Shown here: positions 10,191 through 18,815 of the stretch, in pieces
How the letters are laid out: each line of letters begins with the position of its first letter
Numbering within the stretch: the first letter of the stretch is position 1
Assembly (NCBI GenBank): GCA_039821645.1
Contig: JBCBNU010000003.1
Span: 62,001-126,000, forward strand
Direction of reading: 5' to 3'
DNA length: 64,000 bases
DNA from: CALBPI01 sp039821645
GTDB taxonomy: Bacteria; Pseudomonadota; Gammaproteobacteria; Steroidobacterales; Woeseiaceae
The notes under the pieces: generated by a model
What the model saw: the letters and a program-made list of their open reading frames with translations, nothing else
What the model was told of the DNA's origin: nothing
Databases searched by the model: none
Program-made: the position numbers and the translations under genes

Positions 10191-11609
10191 CGGCACAAAT
10201 ACCGACTTGGTTTCAAGAAATTCCTCGAATCCCAGCACGCCCCACTCGCGCCCATTGCCGGACTGCTTATAGCCACCGAATGGCGCCATGATCGAGCCAC
10301 CATGCCCATTGATATGAATACTGCCCGCCCGAATTCTCGATGCAATACCGACCGCTCGCTCCGGGTTGGCCGACTGCACGTAGCCCGCCAGGCCGTAGGG
10401 TGTGTCGTTGGCGATCGCGATCGCCTCCTCCTCATCCGCATAACCGATAATACATAACACCGGTCCAAAAATTTCCTCGCGAGCGATCGTCATATCGTTC
10501 GTGACATTGGCGAAGACCGTCGGTCGAACAAAATACCCAGATGCAAGGCCGTCGGGACGACCTACCCCACCCGCTACCAGCGTGGCACCTTCATCAATGC
10601 CCTTCTGTATCAACGCCTGAATCTTGTTGAATTGCACTTCGCTGACAACTGGCCCCATCCGCGTTGTCTCGTCACGCGGGTCACCCACTACAATTGATTC
10701 CGCAACGCCAGCGGCAATCTGCGCGGCCTTCTCCATCTGCCCTGCAGGCACGAGCATGCGCGTTGGCGCGTTGCATGACTGACCGCTGTTGTTGAATACC
10801 TGCTTCGCGCCGGAGGCCACCGCAGACTCCAGATCCACATCATCCAAGAGGATATTCGGTGACTTGCCACCGAGCTCCTGCGACACGCGCTTCACCGACT
10901 CCGCCGCCGCCTGCGCTACCAAAACCCCCGCCCGAGTAGAACCGGTGAAACTCATCATGGCGATATCGGGATGTGATGAAAGGCGCGCACCCACGTCCGG
11001 GCCAGTACCGTTCACCAGATTAAAAACGCCGGGCGGGACTTTCGCTTCGTGCAAAATGTCGGCAAGTAGCATCGCATCGACAGGCGCGATCTCGCTCGGC
11101 TTCAGCACCATTGTGCAACCCGCCGCCAGTGCAGGTGCGACCTTGCAAGCGATCTGGTTCTGCGGCCAGTTCCACGGCGTGATCAACCCACAAACACCGA
11201 TCGCTTCGCGGCTCAGCAGATAGTCGCCTTCATGCGACTGCCATTCAAAAGACTCAAGAATTTTTCGAATCGCCTTGAAGTGCGCAAGACCGCTACCGGC
11301 CTGTGCTCGTGTCGCGAACTTCAATGGCGCACCCATCTCGTCGCTGATCGCCGCTCCGAGTTCCGGCAACTTGGCCTTATAAATCTCAATGATGCGATCG
11401 ATCACCGCCAGCCGGGTTTCAACCGCACTGTTAGACCAGCTATCAAATGCAGCGGTTGCAGCTGCGACCGCACGATCCACGTCCGCTTCGGAACCGTTGG
11501 TGATTCGTGCGTAAGCGACCTCTGTTGCCGGGTTGATAACCTCCAGAACGTTTTGTGAGGCTGGAGTGACCCACCGCCCGTTGATGTAGAAGTTCAGATA
11601 GTCACGCAT
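10179..11609 (-). CDS. NAD(P)-dependent aldehyde dehydrogenase
   Basis: 476 residues of the aldehyde dehydrogenase superfamily, which oxidises an aldehyde to the acid. The catalytic cysteine is C279 in NNSGQSCNAPTRM and the general base is E245 in SQELGGKSPN. The cofactor-binding FTGSTRAG and TPWNWPQN blocks are present, and EEIFGPVL lies near the C terminus. I start at ATG 11609 (MRDYLNFYINGRW), where similarity to the family begins; an upstream in-frame ATG at 11669 would add 20 unconvincing residues. It is transcribed away from a TetR-type regulator across a 233-base AT-rich gap with paired dyads, so that regulator is its likely controller. The substrate cannot be told from sequence. Confidence 0.92.
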   Translation of the reverse strand: MRDYLNFYINGRWVTPASQNVLEVINPATEVAYARITNGSEADVDRAVAAATAAFDSWSNSAVETRLAVIDRIIEIYKAKLPELGAAISDEMGAPLKFATRAQAGSGLAHFKAIRKILESFEWQSHEGDYLLSREAIGVCGLITPWNWPQNQIACKVAPALAAGCTMVLKPSEIAPVDAMLLADILHEAKVPPGVFNLVNGTGPDVGARLSSHPDIAMMSFTGSTRAGVLVAQAAAESVKRVSQELGGKSPNILLDDVDLESAVASGAKQVFNNSGQSCNAPTRMLVPAGQMEKAAQIAAGVAESIVVGDPRDETTRMGPVVSEVQFNKIQALIQKGIDEGATLVAGGVGRPDGLASGYFVRPTVFANVTNDMTIAREEIFGPVLCIIGYADEEEAIAIANDTPYGLAGYVQSANPERAVGIASRIRAGSIHINGHGGSIMAPFGGYKQSGNGREWGVLGFEEFLETKSVFVPKIA

Positions 11610-11706
11610 CGTCAAGTTTCCGTTGTGTTCAATTACGCTGGGGTGGAATGGTAACGCGGGCGAACGCACCGTGCAGCCAGCCGACTCTACAGCGTTATTA
11701 TGTTAA

Positions 11707-11730
11707 TAATTCAATAGATTGATTGAATTA
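11707..11730. promoter_or_regulatory. Inverted repeat, candidate TetR operator copy 1
   Basis: Nine-base arms TAATTCAAT and ATTGAATTA flank the six-base spacer AGATTG. The region is strikingly AT-rich compared with the genes around it. The core TTCAATAGATTGATTGAA (11710-11727) matches a second 18-base core at 11795-11812 at 14 of 18 positions. It sits about 100 bases upstream of the aldehyde dehydrogenase start. Repressor binding is inferred from position and symmetry. Confidence 0.55.
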
Positions 11731-11794
11731 ATTTCTCTGTTAACTACTGTTTTTATTATATTTCCCGATTTTTGGCACCATTCCCTTGCTATTC

Positions 11795-11812
11795 TTCAAT
11801 AGCTCTATAGAA
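11795..11812. promoter_or_regulatory. Inverted repeat, candidate TetR operator copy 2
   Basis: TTCAATAGCTCTATAGAA is an 18-base partial dyad (TTC/GAA ends and ATAG-CT-CTAT centre) repeating the half-site TTCAATAG of the copy at 11710-11727. It lies 31 bases upstream of the regulator start at 11843, a typical place for autoregulation. Two copies of one motif in a divergent promoter support a shared operator, but no binding evidence exists here. Confidence 0.5.
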
Positions 11813-11842
11813 TCCGCAGCCATTGAGCACCGAGTGAAACCC

Positions 11843-12445
11843 ATGCCGGACAACACAGCGCCGCGATACGAGCAACAAAAGCTCGCCGCCACTCAGGCGG
11901 CTGCTCGCGTGTTTGCCGAGCACGGATACCACGGCTCGAGCACGAAGCTGATCGCTAACGAGATGGGTATTAAGCAGGGGAGCCTCTACTACTACTTCAA
12001 ATCAAAGCAGGATGCGCTCGCCGAAGTCTGTCTGTACGGGCTTACGGACTACGTGGAACGGTTGCAGCTGATCTCCAGTGCAGAGCAACCATTGGCGGGC
12101 CAGATTGTCGCGGTGTTCTCCGCGCATCTGTCCGCGTATCGAGAGCGCAACGAAGCGCTCAAGGTCTACAACGATGAACGCCACTACCTGCCCGAAGACG
12201 CGCGAACAGAGATCAAGCGTCTGGGCTCGCTGTACAGACAAGAGCTCGAAGCGATGCTTGAGCGTGCCGTGACAGCAGGTGATCTGAGGGCTGAGGTGGA
12301 TTGCCATTTCGCCGCGCAGGCGATCATCGGCATCGGCAACGCATGGGGTGATCTCATCGTGCGGGACCCCGAACTCGACATCGTGGCACTTACGCAGAAG
12401 TGCTCCGACATGATCATGAATGGTTTCGCGAATCGAAACCGCTGA
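11843..12445 (+). CDS. TetR/AcrR-family transcriptional regulator
   Basis: 200 residues. The N-terminal helix-turn-helix is classic TetR (AARVFAEHGYHGSSTKLIANEMGIKQGSLYYYFKSK split over residues about 18-55). The C-terminal part is a helical ligand-binding domain of ordinary length. Members usually repress and let go on binding a small molecule. Start: ATG 11843; a GTG at 11834 would add three residues, and the longer reading from 11786 runs through the dyad operator and is rejected. Divergent from the aldehyde dehydrogenase, which is its likely target. The ligand is unknown. Confidence 0.88.
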   Translation: MPDNTAPRYEQQKLAATQAAARVFAEHGYHGSSTKLIANEMGIKQGSLYYYFKSKQDALAEVCLYGLTDYVERLQLISSAEQPLAGQIVAVFSAHLSAYRERNEALKVYNDERHYLPEDARTEIKRLGSLYRQELEAMLERAVTAGDLRAEVDCHFAAQAIIGIGNAWGDLIVRDPELDIVALTQKCSDMIMNGFANRNR

Positions 12446-12475
12446 ATACAACAATACTCAAACGAGGATAACGAC

Positions 12476-14188
12476 ATGGGTGCATTCAAAGAACCACACG
12501 GCGGCAAGCTGGTAGAGCTCTACCTGCCGGAAGACAACGCCGAGGCAATGAAGACGGAAGCGAAAGACTTCCCATCATGGGATTTGTCGCCGCGCCAGAT
12601 CTGCGACCTCGACCTGATGATGTGCGGCGCATTCTCGCCACTGGAAGGGTTCCTGACCGAAGCCGACTACAACGGCGTGGTTGAGGATATGCGCCTCGAA
12701 AACGGTGTGCTGTGGCCGATGCCAATCACACTGGACGTCAGCGAGACTTTCGCAGAGGGCGTCAGTGTCGGCGACACCATCGCGCTGCGTGACCAGGAAG
12801 GCGTTATTCTTGCTGTACTCGACGTCAGCGACATCTGGTCGCCAGACAAGCAGCGTGAGGCCGAAAAAGTTTTCGGCTCTACCGATGAAGCACACCCAGC
12901 TGTCGATTACCTTTTCAACAAAGCAGGCAGCGTTTACATCGGCGGTAAAGTGCGAGGACTTGAGCCACCGACGTTCTACGATTTCAAACTCCTGCGCGAC
13001 ACACCATCCGAGCTCCGCGGTCGATTCCGCAAGTTGGGTTGGCGCAAAGTCGTGGCGTTCCAAACACGCAACCCGTTACACCGTGCGCACCAGGAACTGA
13101 CGTTCCGCGCAGCTCGCGAGGTAGACGCCAACCTTTTGATCCAACCGGTTGTAGGCCTGACGAAGCCCGGCGACATCGATCACTTCACTCGTGTGCGCTG
13201 CTATGAGCACGTACTCGAGCAGTATCCGGAACAAACAACCACCCTCAGCCTCTTGAACCTGGCCATGCGGATGGCTGGACCACGCGAAGCGGTCTGGCAT
13301 GCGCTGATTCGCAAAAACTACGGCTGCACGCACTTTATCGTTGGTCGCGACCATGCAGGCCCGGGCAACGATTCGAATGGCAACGCATTTTACGGCCCGT
13401 ACGATGCGCAGGACCTGTTCAAAGAGCACGAAGAAGAGATGGGTATCAGTATGGTGCCGTTCAAGATGATGGTGTATGTCGAGAACAAGGCGGAGTACAT
13501 GCCGGCCGACGCTACCGCACCGCAGGATCGTGTACTGAACCTCTCCGGCACCGAGTTCCGGCGCCGACTTCGTGAAGGGCTGGATATTCCTGAGTGGTTC
13601 TCTTACCCGAAAGTGGTCGAAGAGCTGCGCCGCGCGTATCCGCCGAAAGACAAGCAGGGTTTCACCGTGTTTTTCACCGGTTTGTCCGGCAGTGGTAAAT
13701 CCACTGTTGCGAACGCGCTGATGGTCAAGCTGATGGAACAGGGCAGTCGTCCGGTCACGCTGCTGGATGGCGACGTCGTTCGCAAGAACCTCTCCAGTGA
13801 GTTGACCTTCAGCAAGGAACACCGCGATTTGAACATTCAACGCATTGGGTATGTGGCAAGCGAAATCACGAAGAATGGTGGTATCGCGATCTGCGCCCCG
13901 ATTGCACCCTACGCTGCGACACGCCGCGAAGTGCGAGAAGTCATTAGCGGGCTTGGTGGCTTTGTCGAAGTCCACGTATCAACACCGATCGAAGTGTGCG
14001 AAGCTCGAGACCGCAAAGGACTGTACGCAAAAGCCCGCGCGGGGCTCATCAAGGGCTTCACCGGCATCGATGATCCGTATGAAGTACCGGAGAACCCGGA
14101 ACTCGATATCAATACCGCAGAACTCTCTGCTGATCTCGCTGCACACCGCGTGTTGCTGACGCTCGAGAAGATGGGGTACATCAAGTAA
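12476..14188 (+). CDS. Bifunctional sulfate adenylyltransferase / adenylylsulfate kinase
   Basis: 570 residues with two fused enzymes. Residues 1 to about 390 are the dissimilatory-type (Sat) ATP sulfurylase, with TRNPLHRAH at about 196-204 and VGRDHAGPG at about 287-295. Residues about 397-570 are APS kinase (CysC), with Walker A GLSGSGKST (about 402-410), LLDGDVVRKNLS, and DRKGLYAKARAG. Together they convert sulfate and ATP to APS, PPi and then PAPS. GAGGATAACGAC before ATG 12476 gives a good ribosome site. The gene is coupled by TAATG to a pyrophosphatase that would pull the unfavourable first reaction forward. I leave the symbol open because fusions are named variously (sat/cysC, cysNC-like). 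Confidence 0.94.
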   Translation: MGAFKEPHGGKLVELYLPEDNAEAMKTEAKDFPSWDLSPRQICDLDLMMCGAFSPLEGFLTEADYNGVVEDMRLENGVLWPMPITLDVSETFAEGVSVGDTIALRDQEGVILAVLDVSDIWSPDKQREAEKVFGSTDEAHPAVDYLFNKAGSVYIGGKVRGLEPPTFYDFKLLRDTPSELRGRFRKLGWRKVVAFQTRNPLHRAHQELTFRAAREVDANLLIQPVVGLTKPGDIDHFTRVRCYEHVLEQYPEQTTTLSLLNLAMRMAGPREAVWHALIRKNYGCTHFIVGRDHAGPGNDSNGNAFYGPYDAQDLFKEHEEEMGISMVPFKMMVYVENKAEYMPADATAPQDRVLNLSGTEFRRRLREGLDIPEWFSYPKVVEELRRAYPPKDKQGFTVFFTGLSGSGKSTVANALMVKLMEQGSRPVTLLDGDVVRKNLSSELTFSKEHRDLNIQRIGYVASEITKNGGIAICAPIAPYAATRREVREVISGLGGFVEVHVSTPIEVCEARDRKGLYAKARAGLIKGFTGIDDPYEVPENPELDINTAELSADLAAHRVLLTLEKMGYIK

Positions 14189-14811
14189 TGAGTGACAAGA
14201 CCACTTACGCCTATCACCGTCCGCATCCCTGGCATGGGCTGCGACCCGGTTCGGAGGCACCCAACAAGGTCAACGTATTTGTCGAAATGACACCGTTCGA
14301 TCACGTGAAGTATGAAATCGATAAGGAAACCGGTTTCATTCATGTCGATCGCCCCCAACGTACGACAGCACAAATGCCTTGCCTATATGGGTTCGTTCCG
14401 CAGACCTATTGTGCAGAGCGTGTATGCGCGCTGAGCCCGCGCTCGGAGCGCGGCGACAGGGATCCTCTGGATATCTGCGTTTTGAGTGAACGGCCTGTGA
14501 ATCGTGCTGAGATCACACTGCGTGCCTGGGTTGTGGGTGGCCTTCAAATGGTCGATAAGGGCGAGGCGGATGACAAGATCATCGCGATTCTCGAGGGTGA
14601 TTTTATCCACGGTCACATTCGTGACATTGACGATCTGCCACAGATCGCAATCGAACGCATCCGCCACTACTTCCTTACCTACAAGATGAAGCCGGGAGAG
14701 ACCCAACCGGTCGAGGGTGTCGAACCCTACGGGCGCGAGCACGCGTTCAAGGTGATCGAAGCAGCGCAGGAAGATTACATTCGCTACTTCGGCGATCATC
14801 CTATCGACTGA
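14188..14811 (+). CDS. ppa: Inorganic pyrophosphatase (soluble, family I)
   Basis: 207 residues. It hydrolyses pyrophosphate to two phosphates in the cytoplasm. Family I marks: KYEIDKETG near residue 31, the YGFVPQTYC block, the metal-binding GDRDPLDICVLS (about residues 90-101) and KGEADDKIIAI with the paired aspartates. The N-terminal 25 residues (YHRPHPWHGLRPG) are an extension beyond the shortest bacterial enzymes. ATG 14188 shares its A with the upstream TAA stop. Being coupled to ATP sulfurylase/APS kinase suggests a dedicated role in sulfate activation, though it could also serve the whole cell. Confidence 0.93.
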   Translation: MSDKTTYAYHRPHPWHGLRPGSEAPNKVNVFVEMTPFDHVKYEIDKETGFIHVDRPQRTTAQMPCLYGFVPQTYCAERVCALSPRSERGDRDPLDICVLSERPVNRAEITLRAWVVGGLQMVDKGEADDKIIAILEGDFIHGHIRDIDDLPQIAIERIRHYFLTYKMKPGETQPVEGVEPYGREHAFKVIEAAQEDYIRYFGDHPID

Positions 14812-14824
14812 TCGCAGGGGAATA

Positions 14825-14852
14825 GGCAGCCGGCTGATTTAGGTTGGCTGCC
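14825..14852 (+). terminator. Weak hairpin after ppa
   Basis: GGCAGCC (14825-14831) pairs with GGCTGCC (14846-14852) around a 14-base loop, with only TT after it. It could end the sulfate-activation operon but lacks a proper T tract. Confidence 0.3.
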
Positions 14853-14931
14853 TTAACCCAACCGCCAGTAATTCTGCCGTGGACCACGTCCGATGGTATG
14901 CTCCCACCACCGTTTTTCAGGAGCGACGAGG

Positions 14932-15768
14932 ATGCCCAAATCAATTCGACTCGGACTAGGACTTACAGCACTCACTCTGATGATGGGTACAGCATGGGCC
15001 ATGCATCACGAAGGAGATGGACTCGCTAAAGCTATCGCAGCCGACTATCGCGAAGCGGACCGTGCACGCGACGAATACCGACACCCGATGGAGACGCTCA
15101 AGTTCTTTGGCATAAAGCCTGGTATGACTGTTGGGGAATACGGACCCGGCGGCGGCTGGTACACAAAAATACTCGCGCCATGGATCTCAGCATCGGGCAC
15201 CTACGTCGCGATCAACGCCGACGTTGAAAAATATCACGCAGGTGCTTCGGCCGAACGCAATGCCGAGCGCAAGCAATTCCCGCAAACGTTCCCGAATCAG
15301 GTGGCAGAGTGGACAGGTCTTTCTGCAGACGCGATCGCAGCAGTTGAGATCGATGAGGCCCCGGATTGGGAAGGCAAACTGGACGCGTTCCTGATCTTTC
15401 GTAGCTTGCATGGCCTCTCACGCAAGAATCTCGCCGATGAGACCGCCAAACATGCGTACAACTTGTTGAAGCCTGGTGGCGTAGTCGGCGTGGTGCAACA
15501 CCGTGCCAAGGAGTCTGCCGCATGGGACTACACGCGCGGCCACAACGGCTATCTAAAACAGTCCGAAGTCATCGCACTGTTCGAGAGCGCCGGATTTGAC
15601 CTGGTGCTTGAAAGCGAAATCAACGCCAACGCGTCGGATACGGCTGACTATGATGGTGGTGTCTGGTCCCTGCCCCCCACCTATCGGCATGGGGACAAGG
15701 ACCGCGCGAAGTATACGGCGGTCGGAGAGAGCGATCGGATGACGCTACTCTTCCGCAAGCCGGGTTAG
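14932..15768 (+). CDS. Exported class I SAM-methyltransferase-like protein
   Basis: 278 residues from ATG 14932, which has an AGGAGCGACGAGG ribosome site. The first 23 residues look like a signal peptide (LGLGLTALTLMMGTAWA then MHHEGDG). The rest resembles a Rossmann methyltransferase: motif I VGEYGPGGGWYTKILAPW (about residue 64), an acidic strand-end region, LDAFLIFRSLHGL, and LLKPGGVVGVVQHR like the post-III motif. SAM is not expected in the periplasm, so a true methyltransferase activity there is puzzling; the fold may be reused. Its stop is six bases from the convergent chemotaxis gene. Function not known to me. Confidence 0.8.
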   Translation: MPKSIRLGLGLTALTLMMGTAWAMHHEGDGLAKAIAADYREADRARDEYRHPMETLKFFGIKPGMTVGEYGPGGGWYTKILAPWISASGTYVAINADVEKYHAGASAERNAERKQFPQTFPNQVAEWTGLSADAIAAVEIDEAPDWEGKLDAFLIFRSLHGLSRKNLADETAKHAYNLLKPGGVVGVVQHRAKESAAWDYTRGHNGYLKQSEVIALFESAGFDLVLESEINANASDTADYDGGVWSLPPTYRHGDKDRAKYTAVGESDRMTLLFRKPG

Positions 15769-15774
15769 ACGAGG

Positions 15775-16248
15775 TCAGGTGACGAGGAAGCTCAGGCGCC
15801 CTTCGCCATAGGAGGGCACCTTGAGTTGAAATCCTATCGGCGTTCCGTTCGCCGCGAGCTCTCCGACAAATTCGCTGGCCTCACCGGGGCCCAGCGTTTT
15901 GTCGAGACGGAGATGCTGGTCGTCTTTTTCGGTCATGAGCAAGCGTGAGCAAATGTTCATGACTTCATAGAAATTGGCACTAATCGCCTCACTGATATCG
16001 TTGCTGTTGACCATGTCCTGTGCGGTGGCCGCAGGAATCATTGAGAGCGCAGCGCCGGCATAAGCGACAAATGCGGGATCGCCTCCACCTATTGCGACAA
16101 GCTTGTCGTTGTCATCGATATAGGTCGCCACATACTGGCCTGAGAAATCATCGGCGTCAGTGCCACTGACTCCAAGGTCCTCACCCAGAATGATACCCAG
16201 CAGCTCAGCTACCGCGGTGGTCTCGGGTAATACAAATGTCGTGCTCAT
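15775..16248 (-). CDS. Conserved protein of chemotaxis block, possibly CheC/CheX-like
   Basis: 157 residues, no signal peptide or membrane segment. A strong AGGAGG site precedes ATG 16248. I do not recognise it firmly. An EVMN segment within ANFYEVMNICSRLL resembles the E-x2-N signature of CheC/CheX phosphatases, but the upstream D/S spacing is not exact and there is only one such site. It follows a CheY-type gene in the same direction with a 20-base gap, which suits a CheY-P phosphatase or accessory. The alternative is an unrelated conserved protein of motile gammaproteobacteria. Confidence 0.6.
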   Translation of the reverse strand: MSTTFVLPETTAVAELLGIILGEDLGVSGTDADDFSGQYVATYIDDNDKLVAIGGGDPAFVAYAGAALSMIPAATAQDMVNSNDISEAISANFYEVMNICSRLLMTEKDDQHLRLDKTLGPGEASEFVGELAANGTPIGFQLKVPSYGEGRLSFLVT

Positions 16249-16268
16249 GATCGGCCTCCTGCCGAGCG

Positions 16269-16631
16269 TTAGTTCAAAAACTTGCCGACCACTTTTTCAA
16301 ATGAATCGACGGTAAAGGGTTTTGCGATCAGGAATTGTGCGCCGGCGTCCGTTGCCCGTTTGCGCATTTCGGTTCCTGCTTCGGTGGTCACGAACCCGAA
16401 CGTGGTCTCGACACCTTCCGAGCGCAGCGTTTCCAACAATTCGATACCTGTCATGTTGGGCATGTTCCAATCACAAAAGATGAGGTCGGGTTCTGATTCC
16501 CGGATCATGCCTAACGCGACGGCGCCGTCCTCGGCCTGAACCACGTCTTTTGTGGCTACACCCGCCTGGCGGAGTGTGCGCAACATCATCATGCGCATCG
16601 CTGCGCTATCGTCGACCACGAGTATTTTCAT
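16269..16631 (-). CDS. cheY: CheY-like single-domain response regulator
   Basis: 120 residues, receiver domain only. The acidic pair is D7-D8, the phosphoacceptor D54 (IFCDWNMPN), the signalling threonine T82 or T83, and the lysine K104 (IAKPF), all conserved. Such a protein passes a phosphoryl signal to the flagellar motor or another target. It heads a two-gene minus-strand unit with the CheX-like gene and is divergent from the HDOD gene. No CheA kinase is in the window, so the phosphodonor lies elsewhere. A non-motor CheY role is possible. Confidence 0.88.
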   Translation of the reverse strand: MKILVVDDSAAMRMMMLRTLRQAGVATKDVVQAEDGAVALGMIRESEPDLIFCDWNMPNMTGIELLETLRSEGVETTFGFVTTEAGTEMRKRATDAGAQFLIAKPFTVDSFEKVVGKFLN

Positions 16632-16804
16632 TAATCACCCATTTCGGCTTTGCAATTAACAGTAGTGCTTTGAGCTGCGTGCACTAACGCGCCCGTAGCT
16701 CCAATAGCGCCCGCAGTTTCAATCGCTTTAGCAAATTCGCACTTCGAAAATCCCGTTCAATTAATCCCTATTGGTGCCGCTTGCTTGAATATTCTGCAAA
16801 AGCT

Positions 16805-17701
16805 ATGGGAATCAGGGATATGACGCCCGAGACATTGGCAAGCGAAGTTAGCGATCTGGCCTCGATGCCGGATATCGCGATACAGATCAACAACCTGTTA
16901 TCAGACCCAAACAGCAGTGCGTGGGACATTGGCCGCCTGATTGAACAAGACCCGGGGCTGAGTGCCGCGCTGCTGCGCATCGCGAACAGCGCCCTCTACA
17001 ACAACGGTATCCCAGTGAACGCGATCGATCGGGCAGTGACTGTGGTCGGTACCCGAGAGGTCAGAGATCTCGCGTTCGGCGTTAGCGCCGTTGAAGCCTT
17101 TGAAGGGATTTCGAACCAGCTGATCACCATGGAAGACTTCTGGTATCACAGTCTTCGCACCGCGGCCGCGGCTCGAGCAATTGAAAAAATTGGTCGTAAA
17201 CGCTCCGGTGGATCTATGTTCATCGCTGGCTTGCTACACGATATCGGACAACTGGTTATGTTCAGTCGACGTCCGGAACAGTCTGAGGAAGCGCTCAAGT
17301 TGTCGGTTGATCGTGATGATGGGCGATCGACGTTCCGTGCCGAGCGGGAGATCTTCGGCTTCGACCACACCGAAGTGGGCGCTGCACTCGCCAAGCAATG
17401 GGGCCTGCCCGCTTATGTCATCGATGCCATCCGGTTTCACCACCAGCCCTTTTCTCACGGTAAAGAAGACGACGAGGAAGCCAACCGCATAGAGGTAGTT
17501 GCATCGATCGTCCACCTTGCGAATACCGTGGCCGTGATCGGAGAGGTTGAAAGCACTCAGCTTGACGATGGTCCGTCTCTGCGCGAGGGCACGCTCGAGA
17601 AACTCAACCTGGTACTTGATGATCTTCCGGAGATCCTGTCGATCTCCAACGACACTGTAGACGAGTTGCTGCGGGTATTCGTGCCAGCGAACGCCGCCTG
17701 A
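16805..17701 (+). CDS. HDOD-domain signalling protein
   Basis: 298 residues from ATG 16805; ATG 16820 is equally possible and neither has a clear ribosome site. The HDOD domain covers about residues 15-215. It shows the usual opening (LPDIAIQI-like MPDIAIQINNLL), DPGLSAALLRIANSALY, and a retained HD-type stretch (FIAGLLHDIGQLVMF) with later FHHQPF, so metal ligands may remain. HDOD proteins often sit among chemotaxis, cyclic-di-GMP or stress genes, but their biochemical role is mostly unclear. Its stop lies 8 bases from that of cheB on the other strand. Confidence 0.85.
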   Translation: MGIRDMTPETLASEVSDLASMPDIAIQINNLLSDPNSSAWDIGRLIEQDPGLSAALLRIANSALYNNGIPVNAIDRAVTVVGTREVRDLAFGVSAVEAFEGISNQLITMEDFWYHSLRTAAAARAIEKIGRKRSGGSMFIAGLLHDIGQLVMFSRRPEQSEEALKLSVDRDDGRSTFRAEREIFGFDHTEVGAALAKQWGLPAYVIDAIRFHHQPFSHGKEDDEEANRIEVVASIVHLANTVAVIGEVESTQLDDGPSLREGTLEKLNLVLDDLPEILSISNDTVDELLRVFVPANAA

Positions 17702-17709
17702 GCGTTAAC

Positions 17710-18813
17710 TCAAGCAGCGCGCAACTCGTTCGCTGACATGCGGATGAGCTCGCTCCCAATCTCATTCAGCGAAAGCACGTGTTGGATGGCATGCTCCTCA
17801 ACCGCCGCTTTGGGCATGCCATAAATGACGCACGATGCCTCATCCTGCGCAATGGTCACCGCACCTGAGTCCTGCAGTTGCTTCATTCCCTCCGCGCCAT
17901 CTCGTCCCATGCCTGTCAAAATTACAGCAACGACCGGCTGCACGCGCGCTTTCGCAACCGAGGCAAACAGCACATTGACCGAGGGTCGGTGAAAGCCCAC
18001 ACGCTCGCTGTCGTCGAGCGTGCACACGAGACCGCTTCGGTCTCGTGCGACACGCAGATGATGACTACCTGGTGCCACGTAGACACAACCGCGCTCGATC
18101 TTCTGCCCATGCTCAGCGTGGTACACCTTCATCTTGCTGAGCTCATCCAGCCGCTCTGCAAAAGATCGACTGAACGTATCGGGTATGTGCTGCGCGACGA
18201 CGATCGGCGGTGCATTGCTCGGTAGTCGCGAAACGATATCCTTGATTGCCTCCGTACCGCCCGTCGACGCGCCAATTGCGATCAGCGGGTCACCAAGACC
18301 CGGGGCGAGTGATTTCGTCGGCTGGCGGAATACGCCCGTCATAACGGGCACGCTGTTGACCGATGACGTGCGCCCCTGCGGAGAAAGCGCATTCAGGTTC
18401 ACGGCCGCGGCGTTTCGAACCTCGTCGATGATGATTTCCGCTGCGGCCTTCAGCTCCTCGCCACGCCCAACCGCAGGCTTCTCGATGAAACTGACGGCGC
18501 CAAGCTCCATTGCTTTTTGCACCAATGCCGAGTTGCGTTCAGCGAGCCTCGAAATCATGACAACTGGCATTGGTCGTAGCCGCATAAGGTTGGCAAGAAA
18601 CGTGATCCCATCCATCTGCGGCATTTCGACGTCGAGCGTGATGACGTCCGGCTTGAGCAGTTTGATTTTCTCGCGTGCATCGTAGGCGTCCACTGCGACG
18701 CCAACGACTTCAATATCAGGCTCCGACTCAAGAATGCCGCGTAGCAGTTGACGCGCGCTCGGAGAATCGTCGACCACCAACACGCGGATGCTGTTAAACA
18801 GCGCAACGCCCAC
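17710..18813 (-). CDS. cheB: Chemotaxis response regulator, protein-glutamate methylesterase
   Basis: 367 residues. Receiver domain at about 9-125 with phosphoacceptor D61 (ITLDVEMPQMDG), a linker of about 45 residues, then the methylesterase domain with catalytic S183 (IGASTGGTEA), H209 (VAQHIPDTFS) and D305 (LTGMGRDGAEG). It removes methyl groups from chemoreceptors, and may deamidate them. The apparent start is GTG 18813, two bases after the cheR stop, so the pair is coupled. CheR and CheB set receptor adaptation; the MCP 1.6 kb away is a candidate substrate. Confidence 0.94.
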   Translation of the reverse strand: MGVALFNSIRVLVVDDSPSARQLLRGILESEPDIEVVGVAVDAYDAREKIKLLKPDVITLDVEMPQMDGITFLANLMRLRPMPVVMISRLAERNSALVQKAMELGAVSFIEKPAVGRGEELKAAAEIIIDEVRNAAAVNLNALSPQGRTSSVNSVPVMTGVFRQPTKSLAPGLGDPLIAIGASTGGTEAIKDIVSRLPSNAPPIVVAQHIPDTFSRSFAERLDELSKMKVYHAEHGQKIERGCVYVAPGSHHLRVARDRSGLVCTLDDSERVGFHRPSVNVLFASVAKARVQPVVAVILTGMGRDGAEGMKQLQDSGAVTIAQDEASCVIYGMPKAAVEEHAIQHVLSLNEIGSELIRMSANELRAA

Positions 18814-18815
18814 CC

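Noticed and set aside
13076..13975. 299-residue open frame on the minus strand
   Set aside because: It lies wholly antisense to the ATP sulfurylase/APS kinase gene, has no ribosome site or family motif, and its composition (arginine- and histidine-rich) is that of an antisense shadow.
16632..16804. Flagellar (sigma-28) promoter between cheY and the HDOD gene
   Set aside because: I looked for the TAAA ... GCCGATAA arrangement on both strands and found no acceptable pair of boxes.
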